A stretch of 18,323 bases of DNA from Geobacter sp. (GTDB lineage Bacteria > Desulfobacterota > Desulfuromonadia > Geobacterales > Geobacteraceae): assembly GCA_003857395.1 (NCBI GenBank), contig RPRC01000144.1, forward strand, positions 1 through 18,323. Direction: 5' to 3'. Positions 1-6,112 of this stretch are shown here, one piece after another (positions within the stretch are counted from its first letter, which is position 1; every line of letters begins with the position of its first letter). A program made the translations under genes and the position numbers. Below the pieces are notes generated by a model. That model was given only the letters and a program-made list of their open reading frames with translations. It searched no databases and was not told where the DNA came from.

Positions 1-1010
1 AGCAGCACCGGCCCGAGCTCAGCGGCGGCGCGAAGGCCCCAGATATTCAGATATTCGCCGGAGTGGTGCTCCGCTGACCCGGTGTCATTAAACCCGTAGG
101 CCTCGAGCACGGTGCCGCCGCCGAAATCATACCTGGCATAGCCTCCCACGATATTCCCTTTCATGCCATCCGACCAGGGGGTGGCATACCAGCCGCCAAG
201 GAGGTCCAGGGTCAGGGCATTGAGCGGTTTAACCCGCACTCGTGCGGCATCGAAGGTCAGTCCCTGGAACCAGGAATTACTCCCCAGGATAAAGGCGCTG
301 CCATAGACCAACTCCTGACGGCCCACTTTCAGCGAAAGCAGATCGGTTTCCGGCAACCTCCCCTCGACATACCCCTGATAAAGGGAGTACTTGCCCAGAT
401 ACTGGCTGCCGCCGGTATAGCCGTAGCCCTGCCCCTCCAGGTGGATAGCGAGAAAATCGGTCGGATGCCAGGAAACGTAGGGAAGGACCCGGTAGAGGAA
501 TCGTCCTTCGGCGTGGTCCGGATTGTAACCAAGTTCGGGGAGCCGGAAATTGCCGGCCCCTTCACCCCGCAGAAAACCCTTTACGCCGTACTTGAGCAGG
601 AACGTGGGCTCCTCCGTTGGAAAGAGCAGACTTTCTATGCTTTCACGTCGGGGCTGATATCCTTCTATCATCCCCAGATACTCCTTGAACTGTCCATGAA
701 GCCGAGCTATCTTCTCCCAGTCTTCCGCAGGGACGACATCCCTCCCCCCAGCTTCACACTTTTCGGCAACTTTCTGGAGCACGGCATAGAGCTTTGCAGC
801 CAGATCGCTTCGGGAATAGGCAGGTGATCCGGTCGCCGGGTTGGGGGATATTCCATACCTGCTTTCCAGATCATCGAGGTCACGGCAGGACCAATGTCCG
901 GGGGCAACCATCTTCGGGGTAAACACTGACTCATCTTCTGCCGAAAAAACCGGACCGGAAAACAGTAACGATACGATAACCGGCAACACACAGAATACGA
1001 TCCTCTTCAT
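1..1010 (-). CDS. Outer-membrane beta-barrel porin with SLH-like N-terminus (alginate-export-like), 3' end outside window
   Basis: An open frame of about 336 codons runs from an ATG at 1010, preceded by AAAGGA at 7-nt spacing, off the left edge with no stop. Residues 1-23 form a signal peptide (MKRIVF... ending VFSA). Residues about 34-80 (HWSCRDLDDLESRYG, then YSRSDLAAKL) resemble the SLH-like segment of cyanobacterial-type OprB/iron-uptake porins. A short helical stretch follows. From about residue 110 there are alternating aromatic/glycine strands typical of outer-membrane barrels, and LKVGRQELVYGSAF...FDAARV resembles the alginate-export (AlgE-like) family. The likely role is diffusion or export across the outer membrane; the substrate is unknown. 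It lies 129 bp downstream of cbiO on the same strand, so co-transcription with the Ni/Co importer is possible but unproven. Short ORFs on either strand here are shadows. Confidence 0.8.
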   Translation of the reverse strand, partial: MKRIVFCVLPVIVSLLFSGPVFSAEDESVFTPKMVAPGHWSCRDLDDLESRYGISPNPATGSPAYSRSDLAAKLYAVLQKVAEKCEAGGRDVVPAEDWEKIARLHGQFKEYLGMIEGYQPRRESIESLLFPTEEPTFLLKYGVKGFLRGEGAGNFRLPELGYNPDHAEGRFLYRVLPYVSWHPTDFLAIHLEGQGYGYTGGSQYLGKYSLYQGYVEGRLPETDLLSLKVGRQELVYGSAFILGSNSWFQGLTFDAARVRVKPLNALTLDLLGGWYATPWSDGMKGNIVGGYARYDFGGGTVLEAYGFNDTGSAEHHSGEYLNIWGLRAAAELGPVL

Positions 1011-1139
1011 TCATTATTCCTTTACATTCAGGTCGCTGAAAATTCCAACTCCCCGTTTGATTGGACCGGAGGTTTGATCCGGCTTACCCTGTTTTTGCTC
1101 TCCAGGAAATGGAGGGACGCTTACGTGCTCCTTCCTGAC

Positions 1140-1901
1140 TCAGTGCCGCGACGCTGATCCGCACACCGGGCACCCCTGCATGGAAAGCGGTTTCTCGAGC
1201 CGGCAGTCGTGGAGCAGCCGCTCATCCGCGAAAATTTCCCGGGTCAGTCCGTCCGCCATAACCTCACCCTCATGAAGCACGATGGTCCGTTCACAGACAT
1301 CGAGAACCATGTCCAGGTCATGGCTGGTGAAGATTTTCGTGTGGCGGAACTCCTTAAGAAGCCGCATCAACTGCCGTCTGGCGAAAGGGTCGAGCCCGCT
1401 GGTGGGCTCATCCATCACCAGGATGTCCGGCGACATGGAAAGCACCGTAGCGATGGCCACCCGCTTCTTCTCCCCTCCAGAAAGATGGTAGGGGGCCTTG
1501 TTCATAACATGGGCCGAGCCCACCTGTTCCAAGGCATCCTGCACCCTCTGCGCCACTTCCTCACGGGGAAACCCGAGGTTCAAGGGACCAAAGGCGACAT
1601 CGTCGTAAACCGTCGGCATGAAGAGCTGATCGTCCGGGTTCTGGAAGACCATGCCCACGGTACGGCGAATCACAGGAAGGGTTGCACGGGTCAGAGGAAA
1701 ATCTCCGATCCGAATGGAACCTTCGCTGGGAACGAGGTGACCGTTCAGGTGCAGGAGAAGGGTCGATTTTCCCGCACCATTGGCCCCGATGATTGCTACC
1801 GATTCGCCGTGGGTTATCCGGAAGGAAACACCGCGAAGCGCTTCGGTACCGTCGGGGTAGACATGTCTGAGATTCGTTACCTCTACTATGTGATGGCTCA
1901 T
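1140..1901 (-). CDS. cbiO: Ni/Co ECF transporter ATP-binding subunit
   Basis: This 253-residue ABC ATPase powers the CbiMNQO-type nickel/cobalt importer at the inner membrane. Visible motifs are Walker A GANGAGKST (39-47), Q-loop Q87 in VFQNPDDQLF, signature LSGGEKKR (140-147), Walker B ILVMDEPTSGLDP (160-172) and switch His194 in TSHD. The FQNPDDQ and FGPLNLG stretches are typical of ECF/CbiO ATPases. The ATG overlaps the cbiQ stop as ATGA (1898-1901), so the two are translationally coupled. The C-terminus carries an unusual short tail with CPVC (C244, C247) followed by SRH, which could bind a metal ion. Nickel versus cobalt cannot be decided from sequence alone. Confidence 0.93.
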   Translation of the reverse strand: MSHHIVEVTNLRHVYPDGTEALRGVSFRITHGESVAIIGANGAGKSTLLLHLNGHLVPSEGSIRIGDFPLTRATLPVIRRTVGMVFQNPDDQLFMPTVYDDVAFGPLNLGFPREEVAQRVQDALEQVGSAHVMNKAPYHLSGGEKKRVAIATVLSMSPDILVMDEPTSGLDPFARRQLMRLLKEFRHTKIFTSHDLDMVLDVCERTIVLHEGEVMADGLTREIFADERLLHDCRLEKPLSMQGCPVCGSASRH

Positions 1902-2710
1902 CGAAGTATTCCCGTAGCAAGATTCCCGAAAATCCGGGAGACGTTCCAGTATCGCATGATGATGAAAAGTGCAGACCAGCCAAGCAGGAAGAGAACGTCA
2001 TTGCCGGCGAAGCGGAATTCTCGTCGCGCATGAAACTCGCCGGTGAAACCCCGCGCAAGCATGGCCATATGGATCCGTTCCGCTCGCTCCCAAGTTCTGA
2101 GTAACAGGTGCCCGACAAGAGATCCGAAGGTCGCCATTCCCCTGGTAGCCTTTCCGGCCGAGCGAAGTTCCCGGGCCCGTGAAGCATTCCGGCCTTCTTC
2201 GATCAGAACAAAAATATATCGATAGAGAAAGAGGAGTTGCATGGCAAATGTCCGGGGCATGCCCAGCCGTTCAAAGGCCCAGCACACTGACGGAAAGCCG
2301 GTGACTGCTATCAGGGTGATCGCCGCAGCAACGGTCAGCAGGGAGCGGATGATGATAGAGGCGCAGGATACCCAGCCGCCGCTGACAGCCAAATGCCCTA
2401 ATTGTACGAGGATTTCCCGATCAAAAACCGGGTTGAAGATTCCGATTGCCACGGCAAAAGGCAGAACAAACAATGCCTTTCGAACGATGACGCGAAAAGG
2501 GATATCCCCCTGTGCCATCATCACCGCCGGGAAGAGCACAAAGGGAACAAGTGCAGAAACCTCATACTTGCCAAAGGAAACCACAGAAATGATAAAGACT
2601 GCCGTGACAAGGACCTTTGCCCGGGGATCGAGGTGATGAAGAAAGGTATCCCCCAAGGCAAGCCGGTCGAGATGGGTTATGTCGAGTGATGCCGAGTCGA
2701 TGCGTGCCAT
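1898..2710 (-). CDS. cbiQ: Ni/Co ECF transporter transmembrane (T) subunit
   Basis: This 270-residue protein has the hydrophobic profile of the EcfT/CbiQ family: about five to six membrane segments, then cytoplasmic coupling helices rich in Arg/Ala. The two Ala-Arg coupling motifs of the family are recognisable in ASRARELRSAG and MLARGFTGEF. It links the substrate-binding CbiM subunit to the CbiO ATPase. The ATG at 2710 has only a weak GAG upstream, and a terminator-like hairpin with a T-run ends about 12 nt before the start. Expression therefore probably depends on readthrough from cbiM. Its stop overlaps the cbiO start. Confidence 0.92.
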   Translation of the reverse strand: MARIDSASLDITHLDRLALGDTFLHHLDPRAKVLVTAVFIISVVSFGKYEVSALVPFVLFPAVMMAQGDIPFRVIVRKALFVLPFAVAIGIFNPVFDREILVQLGHLAVSGGWVSCASIIIRSLLTVAAAITLIAVTGFPSVCWAFERLGMPRTFAMQLLFLYRYIFVLIEEGRNASRARELRSAGKATRGMATFGSLVGHLLLRTWERAERIHMAMLARGFTGEFHARREFRFAGNDVLFLLGWSALFIIMRYWNVSRIFGNLATGILR

Positions 2711-2721
2711 TGATGTGCTCG

Positions 2722-2749
2722 AAAAAAGGGAGAGGTGTCTTCCCCTCCC
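2722..2749 (-). terminator. Intrinsic terminator / attenuator between cbiM and cbiQ
   Basis: On the minus strand GGGAGGGG, loop AAGACA and CCTCTCCC form an 8-bp stem with one G-U pair, followed at once by six T residues (2722-2727). A small hairpin CCTCA-CCC-TGAGG (2748-2760) lies just upstream and shares two G residues with the terminator stem, so the two cannot fully form together. The element sits in the 65-bp gap inside the operon and would lower cbiQO expression relative to cbiM. Confidence 0.7.
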
Positions 2750-2775
2750 TCAGGGTGAGGATCGTGTTCCCGAAG

Positions 2776-3831
2776 TCACAGCCTCAAGGCCGGCTTTGGG
2801 CGTTTCCGCAGCAGGAAAGCCGCCAGAGAAGCAAGTGCAAGGGTTATGAGCGAACCGAGGATTCCCGCGACACTGGTTCCCAGGTCAACGATTGAAGCAG
2901 ATGACGCTGCACCATTCTCAGCAGGCTCCCGGACAGAGGAATCGGCAGAACCCGGCAGGGAGTAGTCGGGAAAGAAAGCTGTTTTTTGCTGAAGTGCAGC
3001 CAGTGCCGGAAAAATACCCGTCTCCGGCTCGGCAATCTCCTCCCGGCCCGTCACCTTGGCAATTGCCCATTCAAGGCCGTCAGGATGAGCCGAGGCATAC
3101 CAGGAAAGTATTCCGGCCGTCAGCAGCGTTGCGACAAAAAAACCGAGCAGCACAACGCCAACCGGACGAAGACCGCGCTGCGGAGATAGGGGATTTTCCA
3201 AAAGCATCTCCGGTCGCGCCTTGTAAACAAATGACAGAACAGCCGCGGTAACAAGTCCTTCAACAACACCTATGGCAAGATGAATCGGCTGCATCAGGAG
3301 GAGGAAAGTCGAAAACGGCAGGGAAGATATCCCGGACAGGACCGTTTCCGCTACTACACCGAAAGCGCCCAACTGCAGCCCCGCCACAGCGGCGATTATT
3401 GCCGCGCCGGCAAGCCTTAGCCTGCCCAGCTGAGCACCGGCAATTTTCTTGTAAATAAATGGATAGGCGATGAATGCGGGAAAAAAACCGAGGTTGAAGA
3501 TATTGCAGCCCAAGGCCAGCAGGCCGCCGTCGGCAAAAAAGATCGCCTGGACAACCAACACCGAGGCGATGGTAAGAAAGGCTGCCTGGGGCCCAAGAAG
3601 AATCGCCAGCAGCAGCCCGCCGCCCAAATGTCCGCTGGAACCGGTCCCAGGAATGGTGAAGTTGATCATCTGTGCCGCAAAAATGAAGGCCCCGAGAACC
3701 CCCATCAGCGGTACCTTACGGTCATCCAGCTGAGAACGGACTTTTGTGGAACAATAGGCAATTGCGCCCGCTGAAACTGCCCACATGGTTCCACCGACAG
3801 CGGGTGACAAAAGAGCGTCGGCCATATGCAT
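2776..3831 (-). CDS. cbiM: Ni/Co ECF transporter substrate-binding subunit CbiM fused to CbiN-like PDGLE domain
   Basis: This integral membrane protein, 351 residues from the chosen start, takes up Ni2+ or Co2+ with CbiQ and CbiO. The ATG at 3831 gives MHMADALLSP. The family needs an N-terminal Met-His for metal binding, and AAAGGA lies 8 nt upstream, so this start is much better than the TTG at 3855. The CbiM core (about residues 1-215) contains the conserved GSSGHLGGG loop and six or seven membrane segments. After a linker comes a CbiN-like PDGLE domain with the diagnostic PDGLEWA, a periplasmic stretch, and a last membrane helix before a basic tail (RKRPKPALRL). The fusion replaces a separate cbiN gene. 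It is first in the operon, with a sigma-70-like promoter upstream. It could equally be called NikMN. Confidence 0.93.
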   Translation of the reverse strand: MHMADALLSPAVGGTMWAVSAGAIAYCSTKVRSQLDDRKVPLMGVLGAFIFAAQMINFTIPGTGSSGHLGGGLLLAILLGPQAAFLTIASVLVVQAIFFADGGLLALGCNIFNLGFFPAFIAYPFIYKKIAGAQLGRLRLAGAAIIAAVAGLQLGAFGVVAETVLSGISSLPFSTFLLLMQPIHLAIGVVEGLVTAAVLSFVYKARPEMLLENPLSPQRGLRPVGVVLLGFFVATLLTAGILSWYASAHPDGLEWAIAKVTGREEIAEPETGIFPALAALQQKTAFFPDYSLPGSADSSVREPAENGAASSASIVDLGTSVAGILGSLITLALASLAAFLLRKRPKPALRL

Positions 3832-3903
3832 GAGATGAATCCTTTCACAGTGCAATCATTCGCCGGACAACAAGTATTACGTTTTTAAAAATCGTAGCAC
3901 TAT

Positions 3904-3920
3904 TCATATACGACATATGA
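3904..3920. promoter_or_regulatory. Candidate operator overlapping the cbiM -10 box
   Basis: An inverted repeat TCATAT-ACGAC-ATATGA (6-bp arms, 5-bp spacer) spans the -10 hexamer and part of the promoter spacer. A repressor bound here would block polymerase, as expected for metal-responsive control of a Ni/Co importer. It does not match the E. coli NikR spacing (GTATGA-N16-TCATAC), although the arms resemble that half-site, so the regulator is unassigned. Confidence 0.35.
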
Positions 3921-3933
3921 TTTATTATGTCAA
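3905..3933 (-). promoter_or_regulatory. Sigma-70-type promoter for cbiMQO
   Basis: On the minus strand a perfect -35 TTGACA (3928-3933) is followed after exactly 17 nt by a -10-like TATATG (3905-3910). Transcription would start near 3898, leaving a leader of about 67 nt before the cbiM ATG. That is too short for a cobalamin riboswitch, and I see no conserved riboswitch core. Confidence 0.6.
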
Positions 3934-4027
3934 CCCGTGTCCAGAATTGCTAAAACCATTTCGTAATTCGCAACAGAATATGCACTAGGGTAGGCAAGTT
4001 ACAGGGAAATTTGAGGTCCAATCCCTA

Positions 4028-4789
4028 TCAAAGGCATCGTTCCCAGACCGTCATCTGGGCGATGCTCTGCTGATACTTCCGCGCTGTCTCACGAATGACA
4101 AAGGGAATGTCGCGCGGCTCTTCGAGCAGCTTGAACTGGGTATTCAGGGCTGATGTCAAACCGTCCAGGGTTGTAACATCCTTTCCATCCTCCGAAAACC
4201 CGCCTAGCCACTGCGACCGTGGGGTGAAATCGCTGAGCCAGGTATAAGGTGAGGTAAGAACCAGCATCCCCCCCGGAACGATGCGCTGGTGAAGAGATGA
4301 GAGAAAATGCCGGGGGTTTTTCAGTCGATCAATGAGATTCCCGGCAAAGATCAAATCATAGCCGGTGCATTCCGGAGACAGGGAAAGGGCATCCGCACAA
4401 GCAAAATCCACCCGGTCGCAGACCCCGTCCAGTTCAAAATCCACAAGGCTCCGCTCGACGCGAGTTGTCAGATCTCCTTCCTCAACGAGACGGTAGGATA
4501 TCCGGCCGTTGCCCCGCATACCCGCAGCAACGTCAATGAAACGACGGGAAAAATCGATGCCGGTAACCGCAGCAAATCCCCGGGCAAGCTCGAAAGTGGT
4601 CCTGCCCACGGCACAACCCACATCAAGGGCAGTGCCCTTCCGACGTTCGCCCATGATCTCCAGGCAGTAACGCGCACAGCGGGCTGGGAAATTCTCGACC
4701 CCGAAATACTCGTCCCCGTAATGAAACTCGCAGTACTGCGAAAGCAGCACATCAGTCTCATACATGTTACCCGCCGAACAGTTCTGCAT
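4028..4789 (-). CDS. Stand-alone OvoA C-terminal-like methyltransferase (putative thiohistidine N1-methyltransferase)
   Basis: The ATG at 4789 is chosen because AAGGTGG lies 8 nt upstream; an upstream GTG at 4801 has no such site. The 253-residue product is a class I SAM methyltransferase: motif I ALDVGCAVG (54-62), acidic GID (77-79), and motif IV-like YDLIFAGNLIDRLKNP (144-159). MYETDVLLSQYCEFHYG at the N-terminus, REVEEGDL-like LVEEGDLT (101-108), PYTWLSDFTPRSQWLGGF and the MTVWER C-terminus match, from memory, the C-terminal methyltransferase domain of OvoA, which N-methylates 5-thiohistidine to give ovothiol A. The OvoA N-terminal sulfoxide synthase and an OvoB-like lyase are absent from this window. 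The actual substrate is therefore inferred. It precedes the cbi operon in the same direction but is separated by a promoter. Confidence 0.75.
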   Translation of the reverse strand: MQNCSAGNMYETDVLLSQYCEFHYGDEYFGVENFPARCARYCLEIMGERRKGTALDVGCAVGRTTFELARGFAAVTGIDFSRRFIDVAAGMRGNGRISYRLVEEGDLTTRVERSLVDFELDGVCDRVDFACADALSLSPECTGYDLIFAGNLIDRLKNPRHFLSSLHQRIVPGGMLVLTSPYTWLSDFTPRSQWLGGFSEDGKDVTTLDGLTSALNTQFKLLEEPRDIPFVIRETARKYQQSIAQMTVWERCL

Positions 4790-4973
4790 CAGAAACACCA
4801 CCTTGAGAAATCGCTCAGCTGCATGGGTGTTGCGGTAAAGTCCTTTCGTTCAGTCTAGCAGCCAGCTGTCGACTTACAAGCGAGATGAGCTAAAACCTCC
4901 GGGTAGCGCTGATGAAAAAAACGGGGGTAGAGGCTTCCAGCGGGCGAATCGGGGGACATCCCTGACTGAAACA

Positions 4974-5004
4974 GACCTGCCAGGTTTTCAAAACCTGGCA
5001 GATC
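4974..5004. repeat. 31-bp near-perfect palindrome
   Basis: CTGCCAGGTTTT (4977-4988), centre C4989 and AAAACCTGGCAG (4990-5001) form a perfect 12-bp inverted repeat. After one mismatch it extends with GA/TC at each end. It lies in the 446-bp gene-free stretch between the OvoA-C-like gene and the RhuM pseudogene. There is no T-run, so it is more like a dispersed palindromic repeat than a terminator. A 73-codon minus-strand ORF across it (4855-5076) has no recognisable features and I do not call it. Confidence 0.6.
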
Positions 5005-5149
5005 CGGGGTTATCATGAGTCCACAGTAGATTTGTTGATTAAAATCAAGCTGGGGGGATTGATAATGGCTCCACAAAAAGGGCCGTACTACAGATTCAAA
5101 AGTTCACCGACAAATCATTTGACCGCATCTACTTCTGTATGTTTTTCGT

Positions 5150-5212
5150 AGGCAACGGATCAAGCCGCACCGGCGGAGCGGAGCGAAGACCGTGTGACGG
5201 CGCTGGTTGTCT
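5150..5212 (-). mobile_element. attC-like hairpin after the rhuM pseudogene
   Basis: On the minus strand the outer boxes AGACAAC and GTTGCCT are complementary at 6 of 7 positions and keep the AAC/GTT cores. They enclose an imperfect, bulged GC-rich stem (GCGCCGTCACACGG against CCGGTGCGGCTTG) and a loop reading TTCGCTCCGCTCC. This architecture is that of integron attC sites. Orientation and position (24 nt past the last pseudogene codon) fit a minus-strand cassette. The R boxes deviate from the consensus, so this is only a candidate. Next to it (5092-5119) ATTTGTCGGTGAACTT followed by TTGAAT resembles a degraded 3' half of the better attC at 8495-8566. Confidence 0.4.
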
Positions 5213-5235
5213 GCTTTTTCCAAACCTACTTACCA

Positions 5236-5637
5236 TCAGTCGTTCTGCCGGTTAATCAAGCTCACGATTACCTTGACGATATGGTCGCGGCGAACTCTCG
5301 TAGCCCACTGCCGAAACTGAGTTCCCTGCCTGGATTTGACCCGATAGCCGACGGAAATTATGACATCAAGATTATAGAACCGTCGTTTTCTGCGAACCTT
5401 CCGGGTTCCCTCATTTTAAACTACCGAGGATTCCTCGGTAGTTACATCCGGCTGCAACTCTCCCTCTTTGTATGCATTGCAAATATGCAGGCCAATAGTA
5501 TCGCTGTCCTTGTCGAACAGCTCCGCCATCTGTTTTTGGGTCAGCCAGACCATTTCATGGTCAAGGCAGACATCGAGTTTGGAAGTACCATCAGGGCTCT
5601 GGTAAATAATGATGTCATTGGAGTTATTACTTGGCAT
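5236..5637 (-). pseudogene. rhuM: RhuM-family (virulence RhuM) protein, degraded and truncated
   Basis: The ATG at 5637 opens a frame whose MVWLTQKQMAELF and NAYKEGELQPD match the N-terminus of RhuM-family proteins. After residue 73 there is an in-frame TAA (5416-5418). The same frame then continues with NEGTRKVRR, RFYNLDVIISVGYRVKS and GTQFRQWATRV, the conserved core of the family. The TAA stands where the family usually has Gln (VQNEGTR), so it looks like a CAA-to-TAA change. After HIVK the frame is lost by an apparent 1-nt deletion, and about 60% of the usual length of roughly 330 residues is missing. RhuM proteins are common in accessory DNA and their biochemical role is unclear. The plus-strand ORF over this region (5194-5730) is a shadow. 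Confidence 0.8.
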
Positions 5638-5684
5638 GGTGATTCCGGGAAATCCTGTCTGCTTAAATTGTCTGATGAATCTCT

Positions 5685-5734
5685 GGGGTCAGATACTTTC
5701 TTGATTGCTACTTGTAAAGATGGTATTTGACCCC
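5685..5734. repeat. 50-bp palindromic repeat, copy 1 (RAYT/REP-type)
   Basis: It begins GGGGTCAGATACTTTC and ends GGTATTTGACCCC, forming two nearly complementary 20-nt arms around a 10-nt centre (TTGCTACTTG). It is nearly identical (three differences) to the reverse complement of copy 2 at 9486-9535. It abuts the truncated end of the group II intron fragment. Such short palindromes are typically moved by REP-associated tyrosine transposases, a relic of which lies at 10.8-11.1 kb. Confidence 0.8.
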
Positions 5735-6007
5735 ATGTATTCCCACGCCCTCTGGATGGATATTGGGCTTTATCAGACACGTGCCTGCTTGCCCGGTTGT
5801 GGCTGCCTTATATGCTACTTCTGTTCGTCGGGGCGGGATTTTGCCTTCGGCTTTCTTCAGATTCCGCCTCGCGACGGACACCCTTGCCGTTCGGCTAATG
5901 GTTCCCTCCATCAGGGTCCATAGGGGACTTGCACCCCCAAGTCTGCGATCAACCACCGCAGTTGATCGCTTGGCGCTTACGCGCCACGCGCCATACCAGG
6001 CGCACAC
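5735..6007 (-). mobile_element. Group II intron, 5' fragment (domain I only)
   Basis: Read on the minus strand from 6007, the sequence starts GTGTGCGCCTGG, the conserved 5' end of bacterial group II introns. It continues with typical domain I landmarks: a GCGC hairpin, GATCAAC/GTTGATC stem, GGGGGTGCAAGTCCCC hairpin (around 5923-5938), GCCGAACGGCAAGGG, GGCGGAATCTGAAG, AGCCGAAGGCAAAA and GAACAGAAGTAGC. It stops after about 273 nt at the palindromic repeat. The rest of domain I, the reverse transcriptase ORF and domains V/VI are missing. It is therefore a non-functional remnant. Small ORFs on both strands here (for example 99 codons ending at 5708) are translations of this RNA element, not genes. 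A GACCGGTC-AA-GACCGGTC palindrome (6020-6037) lies 12 nt upstream of the intron start. Confidence 0.8.
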
Positions 6008-6112
6008 GTCGCGGGAATAGACCGGTCAAGACCGGTCCTATCCTCCAGTTGAGAATCGAATCATCGTCTTGTTTTTCATCTAAATACCCCTATCCCCTTT
6101 GTTCTATACAAA

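Noticed and set aside
1209..2033. 274-codon plus-strand ORF
   Set aside because: Antisense to cbiO and cbiQ, with no recognisable protein features.
3832..3904. Cobalamin or nickel-cobalt riboswitch before cbiM
   Set aside because: The predicted leader is only about 67 nt, with no conserved B12-box or NiCo-type helix pattern.
4855..5076. 73-codon minus-strand ORF
   Set aside because: No clear ribosome-binding site or known motif, and it runs through the 31-bp palindrome.
5708..6020. Small ORFs on both strands (97-99 codons)
   Set aside because: The DNA matches domain I of a group II intron, so these are translations of a structured RNA.
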